This document shows positions 58,284 through 64,000 of a stretch of DNA of 64,000 nucleotides, piece by piece. A model generated the notes under the pieces. It saw only the letters and a list, made by a program, of their open reading frames with translations. It did not search any database and was not told where the DNA came from. Origin of the DNA: Curvularia sp. ZM96 (lineage: Eukaryota; Ascomycota; Dothideomycetes; Pleosporales; Pleosporaceae); assembly GCA_022457065.1 (NCBI GenBank), contig JAJGBQ010000003.1, positions 1,674,001-1,738,000 on the forward strand, given 5' to 3'. How positions within the stretch are numbered: the first letter of the stretch is position 1; each line of letters opens with the position of its first letter. The translations under genes and the position numbers were made by a program.

Positions 58284-59501
58284 CCGCCCCCATCCTAATC
58301 TGCTATGCCATTACGAGTGATGATCACGGAGTTGAGGGCGCATTCATCACTGAGCATTTGCAAGTCTTGCTTCGTCTATTGTTGACACTATTTTCAGTCA
58401 TTTCAGTCATGGCGAGGTGTTGAGTGGTCTGGGTTATATTTGGCTTCATTACATCTAGGGGCATGGGTACTGGCGCGGAATCTCCTGGGCTATCATGCCC
58501 GTTGGACGTGGACCTCTTTCCAGCATACAGCGATGATTCCCCCTTGTGCGATTGCTCATTCGGTATTCCTGGAGTTCGGGGAGGGTTTCGGTTTTGTCTT
58601 TTCTTTTTTCTTGCTTGCTTCCATCGCATCGTCTTTGGGCTTGCACTCACCCAGAATACCACTTCTGTCTTGCTGCAGGAAAGTTGTTCTTCATGGACAC
58701 AGCCATGTCCATGTTGTAAGCGTACTCTCGGGGTTCTCATGCCTTTTCCTTTTTTTCTTTTTCTTCCTTCGGCAACACATTTGTTACTGGTACTCATCGT
58801 CTGGCGCTACCAATTCTTAATGGGCATTGGCTTTCTATGGTCGATTAGCGGAACATGCAGGTGTCGGTGTCTTTGCATGGTGGGCTCTTCGATTGGTTCA
58901 CGAACGTTTCTTTTCGGTTTTCGAGGCTCATTTACACGATAGATGCGCATGCGGCGCCACGGTATGGCTGGGCTGGACGCTATCCTGTCTTTACAGCGTA
59001 TTGATTCGTTGGCATTCACGTTTCGTCCTTACTCCCCCCACAGTGGCTCTTGCCTTCTACGCAACGGCCTCACTTTACTCAATACCCTTTTAAACGCAAA
59101 CATGGAGTTAGGGACTGAATTCAAATTGCATTTGAATAGTCTTCTTGAGCGAAGGTGATGCTATTGCATTTGCTTTATTGCTTTCTTTTGGCTGTTGTGA
59201 GTTTCAGTTAGCTAGTGCTGAAGAATTAATGAATTCATGCCATGACAGTCAACTTGATCCGCAAACGTAGCATCTGATTCCATTGTTGTGGTGCCCCGCT
59301 CTGTGCAAGTAGAGGTTTCGGTGCGCATGCACGCCAAGACGCTAGCCACAAGCCGCAACCTCAGAATTTCCTGCAAGCAAATCATCCATCATTTCGCACT
59401 CTGCCTCGTCATCCATTGCACTCGTCCGCCTCTTCCCTTCTCCTTCTCCTTTTGTAATTGTACTTGCTTATGCCAATGCGGTAGTATCCGCCTCACTGAA
59501 C
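58284..59501. other. Intergenic, WHI3 3' region and mS45 promoter
   Basis: 1.2 kb of AT/T-rich sequence with no gene recognised; probably includes a long WHI3 3' UTR. Confidence 0.6.
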
Positions 59502-60938
59502 ATGCCTCCGCGGTTACCAAGTTCAAAATTTTCAGCTTCGGCTGCCCCATCACAGATCTCCTCGTGCTCAGCCGCAAGGTCACAAACTGTGTCATCACCA
59601 GTGCGGTCGTCGCGGCAATTTTCACAAACACCATGCCCTCAGGTGACATTACGGCGGCGGAAATTCTATGAGTGGCTCAATGGGCCTGGTCGGCAGCTGA
59701 AAGAACCCATACCTGGCTCGACAAACTACCTGGGAGCCTACGACAAGTATGGCAACTTGGTACGAGCGGGCCCAGGGTGGCGGAAAGATGGCGCTGCGAA
59801 GGCTGCGACAGCGGCTAAACCAGACACATCCAATGCCGAATCACAAGCAGACAAACCGGCCGAGGAGAAGGCGCCCGAAGCACAGGAGAACCTGGACGAG
59901 CTAGAGGCAGCGATACGGTCTGGTGATGCTGAGAACAAGGAAGCGAGCAAGAAAGGCGAAGAGATGGACGACGGCAAGCTTCCCCCTGAAACGGCGGAAG
60001 ACTTGCGACCGTTTCCCCTCAACCAGTACTTCCGCAGTCAACCAGTCCTGAGTGAGGAGCTGCGCGAAGCAATATACAACAGGGTGAAGAAAGAGGGCGC
60101 AAGCGTGTCGCTTGCTAGTGTTGAGTTTGGCGTCAGCAACGAACGTGTTGGCGCCGTGGTGCGACTGAAGCAGATGGAGAAAGAATGGATAGCCCAGGTA
60201 TGTTGCACCTTTTCTACACCCTCCCACGACATGATGAGCTTCTTAAAAAATCGATTAGTCTTTAAGACACCCACATGGTTACAAAAATTAAGTCATGCTC
60301 TTGCTGAACGTCGTCATCACATCTGTTTTATAAACAAACACTCTCTAGATGGCAATTGTTAACGCATCTCTCAGGGTAAAAAGCTTGCGCTGCCTTACTC
60401 CAAGGCTGTCCTCTCCATGCTTCCCACAACTCCACACATTGATCCCTCATTACCACAAAACAAGGGCAAGCGACCAGTTACTCACGAACCAATCAATGAC
60501 CTTATTGTACATCCTGCAACACGCCAACAGCTGTTTGTGCCAGTTGCTGAGTCCCGCCGCTTCACGCGTGTTGATGCTGGCAAGGCGTTTGATAACAACT
60601 TGCTGCCGGCCGATGCACGAATCCCCCACCCAGAACTTGTGCAGGCGGAGCGCGAACTCGAGTCCGGTCTCTCTTTCGATGAGCGAAGAAAGCTCGCGGA
60701 AGAGCGTCTAGAGAAGCAGCAAGAAGAGAAGAGAAAGCAAGAGAAGAAGAAAGAAGCCGAGCTAAAGGCTCTGAAGGTGGTCCCTCAACGGAGATGGGAT
60801 TTCGTCATCCAAGATGTCAGCGTCGAGGCTGCGGGACGCGATGGAAGAGGGGCAGCGGCAGCTGGATGGCGGTATGGCGTACCACACCAGGACCGCAAGA
60901 GAGGAATACCCAAAATCCCCACGCGGGTAGAAGCATGA
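59502..60938 (+). CDS. MRPS35: Mitochondrial small-subunit ribosomal protein mS45 (MRPS35/Bot1)
   Basis: Component of the fungal mitochondrial 37S subunit (fission yeast Bot1), needed for mitochondrial translation. 419 aa from exons 59502-60197 and 60375-60938, with a 177-nt intron. The N-terminus is a Ser/Arg-rich presequence (MPPRLPSSKFSASAAPSQI). The family core starts at RRRKFYEWLNGPG and NYLGAYD. A charged low-complexity insert (about 90-160) follows, then LRPFPLNQYFRSQPVLSEELREAIY, a helix-turn-helix-like GVSNERVGAVVRLKQMEKEW, and KKLALPYSKAVLSML. The C-terminus has a Lys/Glu helix and RRWDFVIQDVS. The match is to the Bot1p family by overall pattern. Confidence 0.88.
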
Positions 60939-61202
60939 GTGTATCATATTGTAATGTCACATGATCAAAGCACGCGTCCACGAAGGATCGCACGAGGGAA
61001 GCAACCCAATTCTGATGAAGACCATGATTTGAATTTTATCTGAGTGTGCTATGTTATACAATCGTCTCTTTGTGCACGACGGCGCACACATGCTTCTAGA
61101 TTGTCTTTAAATGGATATGTGGATGTGAGCGGCAGGATACTGTCCGCGGACAGAGTGCATTGTTGGCTCTGCCATACGCAAGTCTCAACACAACTCTGTC
61201 AT

Positions 61203-61806
61203 TTACCGGTACTGGACTTTCTGGCCACCTCGCTTCTCCATCTTGGCCTGTCTCTTGCTTGCCTGTGGCTGGGGGACACCTGCGGCGTCCTGGTAGCCAC
61301 CCCTCATGCCTGTATAGGTGCCCCAGGCGGCGTAGGCGCTGTAGGCGGGGATGACGGCCCATAGCAGCCAGGCATAGTCACCGAAAATGGCAGCCATGAT
61401 GATGCAGCCATAGGTCCAGTAGACCACATCCCACATGTACTCGGTCAGGCCCTTCGCATCGAGGTCCTCGCCAGGTCGCTTCACGGCGCCATCAGCAGTG
61501 AGGGTGGGGCGGGACAGGCGCTCAAAGTAAAGCTGGATGAGAAGCTGCGGGGCCGAGAGGAGGAGGTAGAGAAGCAGCGACTTGCGGGATAAAGAAGCGC
61601 GGAAGATGAAGGCTCGGAAAAGCCACCAGACGCCATGGACGACCAAGGTGACGTAGAGGGTCTGGTTAAGGCGCTTGGTGTTGGAGGCGGCGAGGGTTTT
61701 GGTGGCTTTCTAGACGAGGGAATGAGCAATTGCAGACGACGGGCATTTCCCTTGGACGAGGTGTCTCGCAAAGACTGGTTTGGCGTAAATGACGTACCTG
61801 TGCCAT
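61203..61806 (-). CDS. SND2: SRP-independent targeting protein SND2 (TMEM208 family)
   Basis: ER membrane protein of the SND targeting route, which delivers proteins with internal or C-terminal signals to the ER. 171 aa from exons 61806-61798 and 61709-61203. The first exon is only 9 nt (Met-Ala-Gln), followed by an 88-nt intron. Landmarks are NTKRLNQTLYVTLVVHGVWWLFRA, the hydrophobic LLLYLLLSAPQLLIQLYFE, and the conserved YMWDVVYWTYG with helices 3 and 4 (AAIFGDYAWLLWAVIPAYSAYAAW). The tail is basic (KRQAKMEKRGGQKVQYR). Length is typical. Confidence 0.92.
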
Positions 61807-62236
61807 GGTGAAGGCGAATGCGGCGGTCAAGCAGGGGACGAGATGCGGAACTCGTGAGAGAGGATTGTATGTGTGTATGGCCCGTGCGCCATAACAAGCG
61901 CGCGCAACCTCGATCGCGACAAAGGCGAGCAACAAACGTCGCGCACACCGCCGCCCTCTCGTCTTCCTACGAACCCATCTGGACCGCTATCGGCCCCTAC
62001 AGCAGTTGAAATAGTGCGCCTACTGTGTTTACCAATTCGCTTTGTCGAACACACCGCCAGCGTCACCCCCGTACAGCCACCGAGAAACACAACCGACCTT
62101 CACTACAACACGCCTTCCCAACGACGAACCGCCCGGGCCTGCGCTCTCACCAACCCTACCACCAACTCTGCCCTTCCCATGGTCGCTCGTACTATGAACC
62201 CTCCAGCCTAAATCCTCGCTTTATCGTCCGGAAAGC
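61807..62236. other. Bidirectional promoter region of SND2 and CDC27
   Basis: 430 bp between divergent start codons. No gene seen. The right half is CA-rich leader sequence. Confidence 0.6.
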
Positions 62237-64000
62237 ATGTCACCCCCGCCAGGCGTCAATGCCCAGCTGCGCCAGCTTGTACACTATCACCTCGACAACG
62301 GCTTTGCTGAAAACGCACTGTTCCTTGCAGGCCGCCTGCAGGCACTCGAGCCTCGCAACCCGGATGCAGCGCACCTGCTCGCGCTCTGCAATCTTCGCCT
62401 GGGCAGATACAAGGCCGCCTACGACGATGCGCGGGCAAAGGGCATGCACACACAGCATCTGGGATGCGCCTACGTCTTCGCCCAAGCCTGTCTCGCCCTC
62501 GGTCGCCATGAGCAGGGTGCTCAGGCCCTGGAGAAGGTGCGCAGTCTGTGGGCAGGACGAAATCATTGGAGTAGGTAGACCATGCCGCTGCCTTCGGCTC
62601 CAATTCGCTAACCAGAAACTCAGACAAGCATTCCGAGACCTCGCGGCGACATGTGCCAGACGCAGCAGCATGTTATTGTCTGCTAGGGAAGCTGTATGCC
62701 GCTCATGGCGACACCAGGAAAGCCATTGACTACTTTGTCGAAGCGCTCAAGATCAATTCCTTCATGTGGGATGCATTCACCGGCCTATGTGATATTGGCG
62801 CCGTCGTCCGCCCGCACAACATCTTCAAAATAACACCCGATATGCTCCCTTTCGTCCCGACACCCGATGTAGACCCTTTCAACACCTCCTCAAGGCAGTC
62901 TGGCGATGGTGGGCTTAATTTGGGAGGATCAAGTCTGCTCTCCAAGCTAAACGGACGTGCGACACAACCAAACTCACATAATGATTTTGATACCCCAGTG
63001 TCTAACGGGCAGAATATGCACGACGAACATGTCATGATGGGCGAGACTGGCGGCCCTGTTATGTCACGCGCAGTCACATCAAGAGTCCGTACCAAAACGA
63101 ATCCCGATGGCGATCAAACGGACATTCCTCGCCCTGTATACCAGAACGGACACAAGCGAACCGTCTCTGGTCATTCATTACATCAATCGCAAAACGCACC
63201 CTCACAGCCGTTAGATCCTACTGCAGCGCCGCCACGCCGCAGTGTCAGGCTGCTAAACTCCATTACACAGATCCGCCCGTCAAACCCCAGGCAAGGGGGA
63301 ACATCCAACAAGGAAGCAGAGTCCAAAGAGCGGCGCGAATTACGAAAGGCAAGAGCTGCGGCCCCTAAAGCACGATCGGGAACCACTTCGACGGTAGGAA
63401 GAGTTGTCAGTGGGAACAGAAAACCACATGTTGAGACATCCGAGCAATCTAAACCAGACGGCAGGCCTAACAACGCGGCTGTAGCTCCACCACCGAAAAT
63501 GTCAGCACCGGCCGACACATCCCGAGAGCGAGAGGTCCTAAGCTGGTTGCTAGATTTGCTTCTCAAGATTGGTCTAGGATATCGGCATCTGAGCCGGTAT
63601 GATGCGCCCAAGGCATTGGAAGCATTCTCGGCCGTACCCAAGGCTCAGCGCGAGACGCCATGGGTCCTTGCACAAATCGGCAAAGCGTACTATGAACGCA
63701 CATATTACGCAGAAGCAGGGAGCACATTCCGAAAAATTCGGGAAATGGCACCTTCATCACTGGAGCACATGGAAGTGTATTCAAATACCCTTTGGCAGCT
63801 GAAAGATGAGGTTGCTTTAGGCCATCTTGCCCATACACTTATGGATCAGGATCGACTCTCCCCACAGGCTTGGTGTGCACTCGGCAATGCTAGTTCTTTG
63901 GACCGGCAGCACGATGATGCTGTGAAATGCTTCTCGCGCGCCACACAGTTGGATCCAAAGTTTGCATATGCCTACACATTACAGGGCCATGAACATGTGG
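62237..64000 (+). CDS. CDC27: Anaphase-promoting complex subunit 3 (CDC27/BimA), 3' partial
   Basis: TPR scaffold of the anaphase-promoting complex that binds Cdc20/Cdh1 and homodimerises through its N-terminus. Exon 1 is 62237-62570; after a 53-nt intron (62571-62623) exon 2 runs from 62624 past the window end. The N-terminal TPRs are clear (NGFAENALFLAGRL, HLLALCNLRLGRYKAAYDDA, AACYCLLGKLYAAHGDTRKAIDYFVEAL, INSFMWDAFTGLCDIGA). A long disordered middle follows (about residues 165-410, Ser/Arg/Asn/Pro-rich with S/T-P sites, a usual phosphorylation region). The second TPR array begins at WLLDLLLKIGLGYRHLSRYD and continues through LSPQAWCALGNASSL and CFSRATQLDPKFAYAY. The missing C-terminal part would hold the remaining TPRs. 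Confidence 0.95.

Overview
The window is nuclear DNA of a filamentous ascomycete, most likely a dothideomycete of the Pleosporales type (inferred from protein flavour; I could not search a database). The signs are short GT-AG introns of about 45-110 nt, CT-rich leaders before start codons, gene spacing of 0.1-3 kb on both strands, and single-copy ascomycete genes. I see no operons, no viral genes, no CRISPR, no tRNA or rRNA genes and no intact transposon.

Layout. 1-2.4 kb: the 3' part of a cytochrome P450 with a homopolymer frameshift near its end, convergent with an atypical short-chain dehydrogenase. 3.2-8.7 kb: EMC1 (minus) divergent from a Rap-type RSR1/BUD1 GTPase with a 10-nt exon. 10.7-15 kb: a GRG1/CCG-1-like stress gene with CRE-like promoter motifs, a MARVEL-like membrane protein and a Ure2-type glutathione transferase. 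15.7 kb: an isolated inverted repeat. 16.1-21.1 kb: YAF9 (YEATS reader), a tiny membrane/coiled-coil protein, COQ11-like and RIO1. 23-30.1 kb: a GPI-anchored CRH transglycosidase, an orphan four-helix membrane protein, SLC1-type acyltransferase and an SDR. 30.9-33.6 kb: transaldolase followed by Cu/Zn superoxide dismutase. 34.7-46.4 kb: a Red1-like zinc-finger protein divergent from a class II myosin heavy chain. 47.3-53.3 kb, the most accessory part: a cysteine-rich secreted protein, a Frm2-type nitroreductase, an AT-rich tract, a decayed sugar-transporter pseudogene with RIP-type stop codons, and a small PPxY protein. 56.6-64 kb: WHI3-like RNA-binding protein, mitochondrial mS45/Bot1, SND2 and the start of CDC27/APC3, cut by the window end.

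Most genes are core housekeeping: ER insertion (EMC1, SND2), chromatin and RNA surveillance (YAF9, Red1-like), ribosome biogenesis (RIO1, mS45), polarity and cytokinesis (RSR1, myosin II), cell cycle (WHI3, CDC27) and redox (TAL1, SOD1, GST). They do not form an obvious pathway cluster, and I found no convincing undescribed system. The points most worth a second look are the inverted repeat, the RIP-scarred transporter, the YAF9 GC-AG intron and pocket substitution, the RSR1 micro-exon, and the P450 frameshift.

Exon borders were set by hand from splice signals, reading frame and family conservation; they have not been checked against RNA.
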